This document shows positions 47,516-57,497 of a stretch of DNA of 64,000 bases, one piece after another. The notes beneath the pieces are model-generated. The model made no database searches. It worked only from the letters and a program-made list of their open reading frames with translations, and was not told the origin of the DNA. The DNA lies in NCBI GenBank assembly GCA_031308135.1, contig JAHLJT010002908.1:1-64000 (forward strand), given 5' to 3'. A program made the position numbers and the translations under genes. Positions within the stretch are counted from its first letter, which is position 1. Every line of letters starts with the position of its first letter. The stretch is from Acheta domesticus (taxonomy: Eukaryota > Arthropoda > Insecta > Orthoptera > Gryllidae).

Positions 47516-48843
47516 TACTCGCGTATTTAAGAAATGTGGCCCTGGCAAATGTAACCAAACATTGGAAAGTCACAGTGTGAGTAAAATCAAGTTTGAAAGA
47601 TAATACCGTATAAAAAAAATGTTTGTAGTGTATTGAGTTATTAGATGGTAGTTATTAGTAATTGTAAAAACGTGCAAGCAGTTATAAAAAGTAATGTTGG
47701 AAGGGAAAATTTATAATTGGGGGAATATAAAATATTGTGTTGATGTAGTATAATGGTATAACAAAGTAGAGTTGAAAACAATTTGTAGACAGGGGCAAGA
47801 ATTTATTGTTTGGTGGGGAATAACTGTAATAACATGTGCATGGGCAGAAATATGTGTAGCAAGTGTAAAGATATAATAATTACTTAGTGATCACAAAAGT
47901 TACACTAATACAGTGTGTATGTGTAAGTGATCATTTGGGAAATACAATTAATAAGTCTTGTATTAACAACGACATATGGAAAATGTTAGAATACATAGCA
48001 GTTTTGATAAACAGAAAGATTGGAATAATATAGTGGGTACGGGTAGTGGTTTATTGTTCATTGAGTAAAATTAAATGTTTGTTGAGGAAGTATAGAGCAA
48101 ATGTAGAAAATTTACATACAATAGTAATTGTGAAGGTAAATATTATTTTGTTAATTGTGTAATTAGTCAATTTAGAAAACAGTGTGTAGCATAACCATTA
48201 TATATGTGTAAAAGAAATACAGTGTGTATTATTTTAATATCTGTGGGAATAAATACGTGTGCAAATGACAATATAGATTAAAGTCAAGGGAAAATAATTC
48301 AATGTTAAGGAAAATAAGTTGTATCGTTGAAATTTTGTGGGTAAGATTATGAAGTAACAAATTGTATGTTTATGTATTACTGAGGGAAGTGCTAGGAGTG
48401 TGTGAAATTTGATTGTGAATTATTATAGCAGTTTTGCAGAGTGTTGAGGGTATTGATGTTATTATTTTCAGGAACTTACTAGAAGGGTTATTTGCAGTAT
48501 TTGATACATGTGATGTGTTTATGAAGAGTATTTGGGTATTGAATTTATGTGCATAGTTGATGTTAGAACTTAATTATAAAGAGTGTGTATTTGATATTAT
48601 AGGCAGTAATCGTGTAATAAGGAATTGGGTCGATCACATAGTAGATTATGCAAATGTGGTCTTCATGCAAAAGTTAAAACGAACAGTGAATATAGTGAAT
48701 GTTCAGAATCATTGCTAAGGCATTGTTGTAGTACAATTACTTGGGGGATCAGATTAGTAGAATTGCGAATAATTACAGCATTAGTGAGAGTGTAGATAAG
48801 CTGGTGGTAGTAGCATTGCTGGTACGGAAACTTTTTACAGTAG
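47516..48843 (+). other. Gypsy untranslated leader
   Basis: About 1.3 kb of G/T- and A-rich sequence without long frames between primer site and gag. It is unusually long and could hold packaging or translation signals; none is recognisable. Confidence 0.6.
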
Positions 48844-50382
48844 ATGGACAAAATGAGTGAACGCTACGAAGTAATTGGGGGCGGAAGTTTAGTTGGCGGT
48901 AGCAAGATGGAGGCTCAGAAAGCGACGTTAGAGCGGGAGGAAAAGATAGAGCGTGGAGGAGACGCGGATGAAGGAATAGGTGGAAGTACATTCCTGGAAA
49001 ATGGGGATACCGGATTCGGAAGCAAATTGGACGACTCGTCGGGCGACTGTTTTACCGAAGAAGTACAAGTCACATCAACACCGATGAACCAGGCAGCAGG
49101 GAACCCAAATCGGGAGGATCGAACAAATATTTCCACAGACATATTACAAACGATATTGAAAGCAATGGACGATCAAAAAAGGGATGTGATGAAAACACTA
49201 GATAGTAAGATTGGGGAATTGAGTGGGCAAATAATGACAGAACAGAAAGCCGCAGCAAAGGCGATTGAAGAAAAAATTGAGAAATCGGCGGAACAGGGCA
49301 AAAAGACCGAACAAAAGATTGAAGAACTGAATGGAAAAATTGAAGAACAGGATAGGAGAGCTGAAGAACGGTATAACAAGTTACGAGACGAGATTAGAGG
49401 ACAAGTAGAATCCCTCGATCAACGAGTCGAAATAACAAAGAATGAAGTGTCTAAACTTGCGAAACGAGTGGAAGCCCAAGATCAGTGGATTTTAGAGAAA
49501 TTTTCGGAACAGAAGGGGGAACTGAAGTCTCAGATAAGCCAAATAAGCGGAGAATTGGAAACTCAGTTACATCACCAAGTAAATAGTCAGATTGCCGTAC
49601 AGGACAAGAAAATCCAGGGGGTACAAGGTCAATTTCGAGAGGAGATCCGAACAGTGGAGAGCAAAATGGCGGATATCCAGACTCAAGTCAAGAACGAGGT
49701 GCATAGGAGGGAAGAAGACACAAGAACGATTCAGCAATCGATCAAGGAAGAAATAAAGGGAAACATCCGAATATGCGAAGAAAAAGTATCATCCTTGCAG
49801 TCCGATGTGGAACTAATTAAAGAATGTCGGATAATGCCAATCATCACGGGTGGAATACCAACGTTCACGCCCCCAAAGTCACTAAAGTTTTCGGGAGATG
49901 GTCGAGTAAACCCCTGTGCATTCATGCGAGCAGCAGAACGACATCTAGCCGTGATCAACACATCGGAAAGATGCAAGGTCCAATTCCTATACCTGATGCT
50001 GGATGGAAATGCACGAACGTGGGCGGACACATTCGATGCATTTCCGGAGACATTGAAGGAATTTCAAGACCGGTTTTACGAGCGGTACTGTAACGACGAG
50101 ATTCAAATGAATGTAAAGTTAAATCTGATGAATGGGTATTATAACCAGTCGATGGGAACCATGCGGGAATACGCAACGCAACGCGTTGGAGATTGTAAAA
50201 CACTACGCCCTCCAATGAATGATCAAGAAATCATATGTCTATTGACGCGCCAGTTTCCTGTGTCGATCCAAAACAATTTACGAAGTGCGAACCACACCAA
50301 TCTAGAAAGTTTCATGAACGCACTAGGAGGGTATGACCTAACTTTTGCTAATGCCCCGAAGAACAAGAGGAAGGAAATGTGA
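48844..50382 (+). CDS. gag: Gypsy Gag
   Basis: An intact frame of 512 codons. Residues about 1-95 are polar. About 100-330 form a long coiled coil rich in Glu, Lys and Gln heptads (KIEELNGKIEEQ). About 355-495 form a Retrotrans_gag capsid domain (CAFMRAAERHLAVI, YLMLDGNARTWADTF, LKEFQDRFYERYC). There is no CCHC zinc knuckle, as in some gypsy lineages. The next frame starts at 50379 in the -1 phase, overlapping the stop, which suggests -1 frameshift expression of pol. The extended coiled coil makes this Gag longer than usual. Confidence 0.9.
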   Translation: MDKMSERYEVIGGGSLVGGSKMEAQKATLEREEKIERGGDADEGIGGSTFLENGDTGFGSKLDDSSGDCFTEEVQVTSTPMNQAAGNPNREDRTNISTDILQTILKAMDDQKRDVMKTLDSKIGELSGQIMTEQKAAAKAIEEKIEKSAEQGKKTEQKIEELNGKIEEQDRRAEERYNKLRDEIRGQVESLDQRVEITKNEVSKLAKRVEAQDQWILEKFSEQKGELKSQISQISGELETQLHHQVNSQIAVQDKKIQGVQGQFREEIRTVESKMADIQTQVKNEVHRREEDTRTIQQSIKEEIKGNIRICEEKVSSLQSDVELIKECRIMPIITGGIPTFTPPKSLKFSGDGRVNPCAFMRAAERHLAVINTSERCKVQFLYLMLDGNARTWADTFDAFPETLKEFQDRFYERYCNDEIQMNVKLNLMNGYYNQSMGTMREYATQRVGDCKTLRPPMNDQEIICLLTRQFPVSIQNNLRSANHTNLESFMNALGGYDLTFANAPKNKRKEM

Positions 50383-51078
50383 ACACCCTGAGCATGGAGC
50401 CAGCCAGTAGACAAGGGAACGGTGGTGGAGCAGACAACCAGTGGATACGACATGAGACAGGAAGTCGGGGGCAATCGGAACAGAATAATCAAAGACCGCA
50501 ATGGAGAGGACAAGACCCAAACCGTCGAGAAGAAGAGAGAGGAACGAACCACGGGACGCCCAATCAATCAGCACGGCCCTGGCCCAAGTGGAGGACAGGG
50601 AACATCTTTAAACAGATAGAGTCCGTGATGACAGGCGACCCCATTACGGACACAAGGAAGGAAGAACTGAATGTGGTCCCTATCAACACGATTCGGATCG
50701 GTATCTTATGAATCACAACCGTGGCAGAGGAAGAAAAGTTCGGAAGTTCGCATGAGAAAATGTCCCACGATCAAAATAGAATGTGAGGGGGTGGTAACAG
50801 AAGCACTGGTCGACACTGGTTGTACTACAACAGTGGTATCAGAAGAATTTTATAATGAATTAATTGCGAAAGGAAAGCACGTAATGTGCTTGCCCATGAA
50901 TAGGGCATTCGTGATAGGAGCAACTCAAAAGAAGTCAAGCCCTATTACGAAACAAATCATGTTTAAAGCTGAAATCGGCGACCAGGCGTACGAGATAGTA
51001 GCTCTAGTCGTGAAGAATTTATTATATCCAACGATCATAGGGACAGACTTTTTATCTGAACAAACGGGCGATTATTGA
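50379..51078 (+). pseudogene. pol: Gypsy Pol start and aspartic protease, frameshifted
   Basis: The frame at 50379-50711 is a Gln/Arg/Asn-rich linker. The frame at 50671-51078 has the protease: EALVDTGCTTTVVS with the D-T-G active site, then FVIGATQ and a closing PTIIGTDFLSEQ. The two frames overlap in different phases, and a further phase change near 51070 precedes the normal continuation (IIDLDRKVIELG). The protease domain itself is open. Confidence 0.85.
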
Positions 51079-51117
51079 CCTCGACCGCAAAGTGATAGAG
51101 CTAGGATACCACAGAAT

Positions 51118-51141
51118 CCCCCCCCCCCCCCCCCCCCCCCC
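51118..51141 (+). repeat. Run of 24 C within pol
   Basis: An uninterrupted C homopolymer between protease and reverse transcriptase. It encodes a proline stretch in one phase and changes the phase relative to the next frame. It could be real or a sequencing/assembly artefact. Confidence 0.95.
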
Positions 51142-51144
51142 GAG

Positions 51145-52238
51145 ATGGATATGGGAAGGAAGAGGAATTTTGAAGCATGTACGGGCGTATTATCGGAAGA
51201 GGGAATAGAAGAAAAACTACGACAACAAGTGAACCAGGCAGAAGCACTGGAAGATCAGCAGATGATCCAGACGTTAGAAATATTAATAGAAAACAAGAAA
51301 GTATTTCAGAAGAATCGAGAGCCAATCAAGGGGTTTGAATTCCGTATTCAACTTACGGACTACACTCCATTCAAGCAACGGAATTACCCAATACCAGTCG
51401 CACTGAGACAACAAGTAGCGGAGTTATTAGCATCTATGGTGAACGATGGTATCATTAAGAATGAAAAAACATCGTACCGAATCCTATGGTAATCGTGAAA
51501 AAGAAGGACGGAGGATTACGGTTTATGTTTAGACGCTCGGAGACCTAAATGCAGTGACACTACCATTAGGGATGCCACCACCATCAGTAGAAGAAGCACT
51601 ACAGAGATTTGGGGGAAGCATCATTTTCTCGAGCACCGACTTCAGCAAGGCCTACTGGCAGATGAAGGTGGCCGAAGAAGACCAGAAATATACTGGATTT
51701 CATTTGAAGGGATATGCTACGTATTTTGTAGAGTACCGTTTGGGCTACGAAACAGCGGAGCAGCACTGATTCGATGTGTAGACCAGATTATACAAGGAAG
51801 GATGCCGAACCGAGTAACGACATATGTGGACGATTATTGTCGTGCAGGCAGGATCCATCGATCAACATTTTCAAGATTTGCAAGAACTGTTCCAGATTTT
51901 ACAAGAAAATAATTTGGTGCTCAACTTGAAGAAGTCAACGTGGTTCACTAAAAAGATTGGAATTTCTCGGGTATGTTATATCAACTGAGGGGATCAGCAT
52001 GAAACCAGAGACCGCGGAAGAAATCCGGAACTTTGCCACCCACCTCGAACAGTTAAGCAGGTGCGATCGACTCATAGGCACCTGCAACTACTATTCAAGA
52101 TTTTGCCCACAATTTGCAGACGTTATGTACCCATTTTTACCAATTACTGAAAAAGGGTCAGAAATGGAAATGGAACGACGAATACCACAGAAGCATTTGA
52201 CAGACTCAAGGACATGTTCTATAATAGTTGTTTTATAG
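51145..52238 (+). pseudogene. pol: Gypsy reverse transcriptase, multiply frameshifted
   Basis: Recognisable RT pieces in different phases: 51145-51492 (IQLTDYTPFKQRNYPIP), then VIVKKKDGGLRF near 51495, 51554-51769 (IIFSSTDFSKAYWQM, with the first catalytic Asp), FCRVPFGLRNSGAAL near 51735, YVDDY near 51825 (catalytic pair) and 51957-52238 (LEFLGYVISTEGISM). At least six phase changes lie within 800 bases. All RT blocks are present and well conserved, so the damage is by small indels rather than long decay. Confidence 0.9.
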
Positions 52239-54013
52239 CCCATCCTGATTTTTCTAAAACGTGTATCGTACAAACCGACATTAGCGACTTTGGAATTGGG
52301 GCCATGCTATATCAAGTGTTCGATGGCCAAGAAAAAATAGTGTCCATCATCAGCCGAACTCTAAAGGGACCCGAATTACGGTTCTCAGCAACAGAAAAGG
52401 AAGCAAACGCTGTAGTGTGGGCAATATCAAAATTTAAGCCATACTTGAAAGGTCGACACTTCAAAGTGCGTACAGACCACCAGGCATTAACGTTCTTGAG
52501 TAGATGTCACTTGCAGAATGATAGGCTACACAGATGGGTGATAGCCCTGCAAGAATATTCCTTTGACATTGAACATTGTAGGGGAATCAACAACCACTTG
52601 CCGGACTTACTAAGCCGTAAAGAGCCGGGTAGGGAGGCGAGACATGCGAACGCAAGAGAGTTTCAAGTAATGGCGATTGATTTAGGTATATCCAGGTCAC
52701 CATTATTTGATTGGAACGATCTGGTCACTGTACAAGAAAGGGACGATGAAATTCACAGGGAAAAACGATTCAAACAAGGACAATTAGATGAAGACGACGA
52801 AGACATAGAAGCACTGAGAAGAAGACAACACCGCTGGAAAGTAGTGCAGGGAGCGGTATTGATCAAAACTAAGGAAGAACCAGAGATATGGAGGATTTGG
52901 ATTCCCCGAGACTGTACCGGTGAACTGATTACATTTGTACATACATCACTAGCACACTTTGGCGCTAAGAAAACCTTTCAAACAATCCAATCCCTCTGTT
53001 ACTGGAAGGGGATGAGAAGACAAATCAGAAGATCGATAAGTTCGTGTATCACATGCCTCAAGGCTAAATACCCTAATCGCAAATACGACGGGCCAATGCA
53101 GCATATCATCCCAAGAGAGAAGAATGAGCTGGCCGCACTGGATGCATACGGACCGTTACCTCGTACGACGAAGGGAAATAAATACATTTTTGTAATTTTG
53201 GACATATTTTCAAAATTTGTCCAGGTATACCCAGTAAACAAAATCAATTCAAGAAATTACTTAAAATTGGTGAAAAGATTCATGCAATGTGCGGGATCAT
53301 TCAAAAGAATATTGTCCGATCACGGAACGATGTTTACAAGCGAGAGGTGGAAAGAAGGTATCCAAAACATGGGGGCGACACCTATCTATTCAACGATAAG
53401 ACACCCGCAATCAAACCCATCAGAAAGAATAATGAAAGAATTATCAAGATTGTTTAGGACGTATTGCAGTGAGAACCATGGGAAGTGGAATGAATTGATA
53501 CCTGACATTAATCGCTGGTTGAACCAGATTCCGCATGATAGTATTGGGATGACACCATGGGAAGCACATTTTCAAAGGAAACCACCCCATATACTGTATG
53601 CGTTGGAGAGAGAGGAAATAACCCAGGAAGAACCACCGAGAACGTCGGAACACATACTACAAAATTTGGTGCAAGCGGGCGATGAAAGGAAGGCAAAAGT
53701 GAAGAAGAAAGTATATGAATTTAGTGAGGGGCAGACAGTACTATTACGCGTGCCTAAAGTTTCTAATCCAAAATTAAAATTATACGCGAAGTTTTTCCCG
53801 CTATATGAGGGACCATATATCATCGACCAAATAGTAAACACCAATGTTGCCAAACTAGTCAATGAAAGCCAAGAAGTAGTGGGGACACTACAATTTCTAC
53901 AATCTGAGACCATGTCCATCAAACAAGGAGAGTTAAGACGACATCGGCGGAGACCCATGTTGTGGAGGGAGAGTCATCGCACCCCAAGTGTCAAGTTAGT
54001 AAAACCAATGTAA
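52214..54013 (+). CDS. pol: Gypsy RNase H and integrase, intact part of Pol
   Basis: 599 open codons. RNase H: VQTDISDFGIGAML, then FSATEKEANAVVWAI and VRTDHQALTFL (residues about 18-125). Integrase: HHCC finger (HTSLAHFGAKKTF ... CITC), then the DDE core with ALDAYGPLP, ILSDHGTMFTS and the Glu in NPSERIMKEL, and a C-terminal part ending near 54013. It is a fragment of a polyprotein: the first ATG is internal and no separate start is implied. Its intactness contrasts with the RT upstream. Confidence 0.9.
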   Translation: MFYNSCFIAHPDFSKTCIVQTDISDFGIGAMLYQVFDGQEKIVSIISRTLKGPELRFSATEKEANAVVWAISKFKPYLKGRHFKVRTDHQALTFLSRCHLQNDRLHRWVIALQEYSFDIEHCRGINNHLPDLLSRKEPGREARHANAREFQVMAIDLGISRSPLFDWNDLVTVQERDDEIHREKRFKQGQLDEDDEDIEALRRRQHRWKVVQGAVLIKTKEEPEIWRIWIPRDCTGELITFVHTSLAHFGAKKTFQTIQSLCYWKGMRRQIRRSISSCITCLKAKYPNRKYDGPMQHIIPREKNELAALDAYGPLPRTTKGNKYIFVILDIFSKFVQVYPVNKINSRNYLKLVKRFMQCAGSFKRILSDHGTMFTSERWKEGIQNMGATPIYSTIRHPQSNPSERIMKELSRLFRTYCSENHGKWNELIPDINRWLNQIPHDSIGMTPWEAHFQRKPPHILYALEREEITQEEPPRTSEHILQNLVQAGDERKAKVKKKVYEFSEGQTVLLRVPKVSNPKLKLYAKFFPLYEGPYIIDQIVNTNVAKLVNESQEVVGTLQFLQSETMSIKQGELRRHRRRPMLWRESHRTPSVKLVKPM

Positions 54014-54044
54014 GTCCTTGAATTTTGCGGAGAAAAATCCAAAT

Positions 54045-54060
54045 AAAAGGGGGGAGGGGG
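54045..54060 (+). other. Gypsy polypurine tract
   Basis: AAAAGGGGGGAGGGGG, three bases before the 3' LTR; primes plus-strand DNA synthesis. Confidence 0.9.
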
Positions 54061-54063
54061 TAA

Positions 54064-55189
54064 TGAAACGCACCGCGCCTCTAAATAGAAACGCGATACA
54101 TTTCAACTTAAACAACCAGAGAACATACAAACGGCGCGAGCATAACTAGGCAGCATGGCAACACGGAGGGGAAGGGGGGCGTCACGTGGAGCGCGAGACA
54201 CGAGGGGAGGACAGCGAGAAGTCGGTTGAGAAGGAGAGACGAGCGGAAGCCACGCTAGCGGACGGAGGTGGTGCGCGAGCGGTGCGAGTTATTTGGGGAA
54301 AAGTACCCCTAAGTGCTGAATAACTTAATAGACTTGCATAGTATTACATTTCGGACCGTTAAAGAAGTGTGATGCAGACCGAACAGCATTGGGAAGTCAA
54401 CGGATAGAGTGTATGGTAAACCGAAGAGTGTGAAACCCGCCTGTAGCGTGAGCACATGCATCGCGAACGTAGGTTTTGGGGAAAGATAGAATGTGTAGTG
54501 CACGAGACAGTGACTGAACCAGTGATCATTTGTGAGACCGATCAAGCAGTGTCTGACGGGTTTTCAGTGTATAGGAACTTTCCATAATGAAACTGTATGA
54601 TGACGCGTGAGGAGAACAAGAACACGTGGGTATAGGTTACCGATATTTCACCGGTGATTCAGAGAGTAATATAGTGTAACGTGTTTAGCATAATCAGTTA
54701 CAACCCAAATCTGGAGTTCAGACTGTCAGGACAAGCATAAGTTAATTAGATGCACTAGTGTAGAATATACGCGTGGAGCAGCGTGAGGGGCGAACACTTG
54801 CCTACTCATCTCCGGCTGGGGGCCGAACGGCTCCGGGACCACGCGACGGGAGCCGAAGCCGCCGCCACCATCGGCGCCGGACCCCAACGAAGCGACGTGA
54901 CCCAGGTGGTAACAGGTATGATGCTAGCATTGAAGGTATTAAGTTTTGGTACCAAAACATAGTAATCATTGCATAGGGGATCAGTGTTCGAAAGTGTAAT
55001 AGTGATATTAGATGAATAAACATCAAACTGTCGTTGTATAATAAACTGTATGTATTTATTGTACCCCGAACATCCCAGGGTCCACATTCGCGAAAAAGAT
55101 CCCGAGCCCTGCCTGAAACAAACAAATTTATTGTACCGTGCCACTTCACGGGTAAGTCACGATTGACCCCGAGCAGGCGGTCCGTTACA
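54064..55189 (+). repeat. Gypsy 3' LTR
   Basis: 1126 bp, reads identical to the 5' LTR at an offset of 7694; followed by ATATATATAT and the end of a Penelope copy. Confidence 0.95.
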
Positions 55190-55245
55190 ATATATATATC
55201 GAAATCAATATTAGATGTTGGCTCTCCATCGTAACTGTTTATTGT

Positions 55246-55284
55246 GGCATAAAGCTTTTTCGGCCGCATTGCGGCCATCTTCAG
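55246..55284 (-). ncRNA. Hammerhead ribozyme motif of the Penelope copy
   Basis: Minus strand: CTGAAGA (55284-55278, full core consensus), stem II GGCCGC-AAT-GCGGCC, GAA, self-complementary stem III AAAGCTTT (55258-55251), cleavage nucleotide A (55250), then TGCC as one strand of stem I. The partner GGCA expected just before CTGAAGA is replaced by AGCT here; a TGGCA occurs near 55670, beyond the AT-rich stretch. The catalytic core is complete but stem I is disrupted. Confidence 0.75.
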
Positions 55285-55854
55285 AGCTACAAAAATAATA
55301 ATAGTAATAATAATAATAATAATCATAATAATAATATATCTAAATTACAAAAAATTTAAAAAATTTAAGAATTAAAAAATTTAACAGAATATTGTCAAGA
55401 ATTGGATTTTAAAGAAAATGTAAAATGTGAAATGGACATATAATTTTTTTAAAAAATGACAAATGAAAATTAAATTAAATAAATGGAATCTGTTACAAAT
55501 AATATTATGAAACAAATTGGAGTGAAAGAAAACTGGGAAAGTATAATATAAAATGTGTAAATGGAAACATAATTTTGAATAACAAATGTACATTTTGAAG
55601 AGAGGGGAAAATAGAAAATGAATAAATATGTAACTAAATAAATAAATGAATTATTAAATTTAGTTGAGCAGACTGCCATACCTATTAGAGGCGGCTGTGG
55701 TCCTCAGTCCAGACAAGACAGCGAAGGGCGAAGGCATTGTACGCTATTTAAAGGAAACGTTCAATGGAGGGAGGGGAGAACGCAGGTTTTTTCTAGGAAA
55801 TGGCGATTGCGGGAAAGGCCCAGGCGGGTGGCGGAAAAGAGGCAGGCAGAGGGG

Positions 55855-56495
55855 TTAATATGCTTTGGAAGCGGCCAGTTTCAGAAGAGGGGAGAGAGAA
55901 GGAATCTGTTCATTCAAAATAGCGTGTTGGGGATTGTTTAATAAATTATTAATGTGTATTGCTTCTAGTTTAAGTCTATGTGTGTATCTGTTTTCAATTT
56001 CTAAAATTTTGACGTCAGTGTCTGCATTGATCGAGTGTCCTTGTTCTAATAGATGGTTGGCAAAGTGTGAATGTGTGGTTTTTTGTGTGAGAGCTTGTCT
56101 GTGTTCTTTGATCCTTTGTTTAAAGGATCTTCCGGTTTGGACAATATATTTAGCATTGCAACTACCACAGGAAATGGAGTACACTCCACATGATAGAGGC
56201 TTGGGGATCGGATCTTTGTTGTGGGAGAGTGTGGTGTGGAGACAAGCTGGTGTGCTGAATGTGACGTGTATGTCGAATTGACTGAGCTTTTTGGCAATTT
56301 TGAGTGACAATGTTCCAAGGAAGGGGATGGTATATCTGGTGTACGTGTGTGTTGTGTGCGTGGGAGTCAGTGAAGTTAATGTTTTTGTGTTAAGGGAGAT
56401 AGTTTTTCTTTTGATAAGATTGTCAATAAGACAGTCATTGTAGCCATTATTGGTAGCTATTTGTTTAATGATAAAAATTTCTTTCCTGATTTCCT
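55855..56495 (-). pseudogene. Penelope GIY-YIG endonuclease region
   Basis: An open stretch of about 210 codons ending at 55855, truncated at its N-terminus. It starts with the linker after reverse transcriptase (EIFIIKQIATNNGYNDCLI), then RYTIPFLGTLSLKIAKKL, and the GIY-YIG domain: GVYSISCGSCNAKYIVQTGR, SFKQRIKEHRQAL, HFANHLLEQGHSI and a Glu downstream. In Penelope elements this endonuclease nicks the target DNA. The Tyr-Ile-Val replaces the usual YIG triad start. No stop interrupts the domain, but without reverse transcriptase it cannot act in cis. Confidence 0.9.
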
Positions 56496-56514
56496 GTAGC
56501 GTGCCGATGGTCTG

Positions 56515-57355
56515 CCCCGTCGTCCGGGCCGCTGGCTGCAGATCCGCTCCAGCTTCCGCACCTGAAACCCGAGATGTTCCAGGTTATCATGGAGCGCATC
56601 AAAAGAGTTCCAGCGGTATGCCCCGCAAAACATACCGCAGGAACTTCTCGTTCCCTGTGGAGTACGTGTGGTACTCCACAGAGTGCTCGTCGAGAGCGGC
56701 CAGGACATCCTGGTACCCCCGGTGGCCGTCGCATCGGAGCCGTACGGCGTCGCCGGCCACCTCCGCGGTGACCTCGCGCTCGCCGCAGGCCGCCTGCAGC
56801 GCCTCCAGGAGGCCGAAAATGTCGGCCACCCCGTAGATGAAGATGGGAGGGGGCGGCGGCGGGTGACGACCGTGAAGTCGCCTTCCTCTTCCTGTGCTTC
56901 TTCGGCTCCTGCTGCGCCGGCGTCGCTCGGGCCCGCCTGCGCTGGGGGCGGCGGGGGCGGCGGCGGCGGCAGCGCCCGCGCCCGAAGTTGGAGCTGCCGC
57001 GGTCGCGGTCTCGTCGTGGAGCGGAGGGCCCTGTGGGCAGAGGCTCCGTTTCGGCGCCCCTCCACCTCACTCCCGCTCCCCGAAGCTGAAAGATTGGCCC
57101 GCAGGCCTCGCGAGGAATACGAAGGCTACTTTTGCTCTTTAGCCCTAAAAACGGCTGTTGTCCCGCGACGGGCGACGGTCCAGCGGTGGCGGAGCGCTCT
57201 TCGGATGCGGCCGCTTCCCTCGGCGACCGGAGCTCGTCCTCCGGAGTCGTGTGGAATCTCCGGGGCTTCCTTTGTACCCCGCTGGGGCCGAAGGTTCGCT
57301 GGCCAGCCGGCTGGGAAGGGCTGGGCGCGTTCTGGCGCGCGCACCGGAGCGTCAC
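56515..57355 (-). pseudogene. LINE ORF1 (Jockey-like, PRE_C2HC type)
   Basis: Minus strand, in three phases. An Arg/Pro-rich N-terminal part (from 57355), a linker with GDFTVVTRRRPLPSSS near 56850, and a fold starting DIFGLLEALQAACGE (56829-56599) with VEYHTYSTGNEKFLRYVLRG. This resembles the PRE_C2HC domain preceding zinc knuckles in Jockey/X-type ORF1 proteins. It continues after a frame change as ALHDNLEHLGFQVRKLE until the Penelope junction near 56510. The zinc knuckles and all of ORF2 are missing. Frame breaks lie near 56830 and 56600. Confidence 0.7.
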
Positions 57356-57375
57356 AGCTGCCCGGGTCCCATCAG

Positions 57376-57497
57376 TTGCTCCCCTCCGTTGCTCCCCTCC
57401 GGTGCTCCCCTCCGGTGCTCTCCTCCGGTGCTCCCCTCCGGTGCTCCCCTCCGGTGCTCCCCTCCGTTGCTCCCCTACGGTGCTCCCCTCCGTGCTT
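57376..57497. repeat. 13-bp minisatellite
   Basis: Nine or so copies of TGCTCCCCTCCGG with few changes, just upstream (minus-strand sense) of the LINE ORF1 start at 57355; it probably belongs to that LINE's 5' untranslated region. Confidence 0.9.

Larger units (their letters stand above)
46370..55189 (+). mobile_element. Ty3/gypsy LTR retrotransposon, young but pol-defective
   Basis: 8820 bp bounded by two 1126-bp LTRs (TG...CA) that I read as identical, with ATAT on both sides as target duplication within (TA)n. The order is LTR, lysine-tRNA-like primer site, long leader, Gag, protease, reverse transcriptase, RNase H, integrase, purine tract, LTR, which is the gypsy order. There is no env frame: the purine tract follows the integrase stop by about 30 bases. 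Identical LTRs imply recent insertion, yet the protease-RT part is broken many times. Confidence 0.95.
55199..56500 (-). mobile_element. Penelope-like element, 5'-truncated
   Basis: Minus strand. The GIY-YIG endonuclease part (56495-55855) is followed by a 3' region with the GGACTGAGGACCACAGCCGC block (about 55720-55680), a very AT-rich stretch (55290-55670), a hammerhead motif and the terminal 56 bases shared perfectly with the remnant at 21.8 kb. Reverse transcriptase is missing: the element breaks at about 56500 and abuts a LINE ORF1. The 3' end lies against (TA)n, now split by the gypsy element. Confidence 0.85.

Noticed and set aside
54802..55326. 174-codon minus-strand frame spanning LTR and Penelope end
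   Set aside because: Chance joining of an antisense LTR frame with Penelope 3' sequence; no domain.
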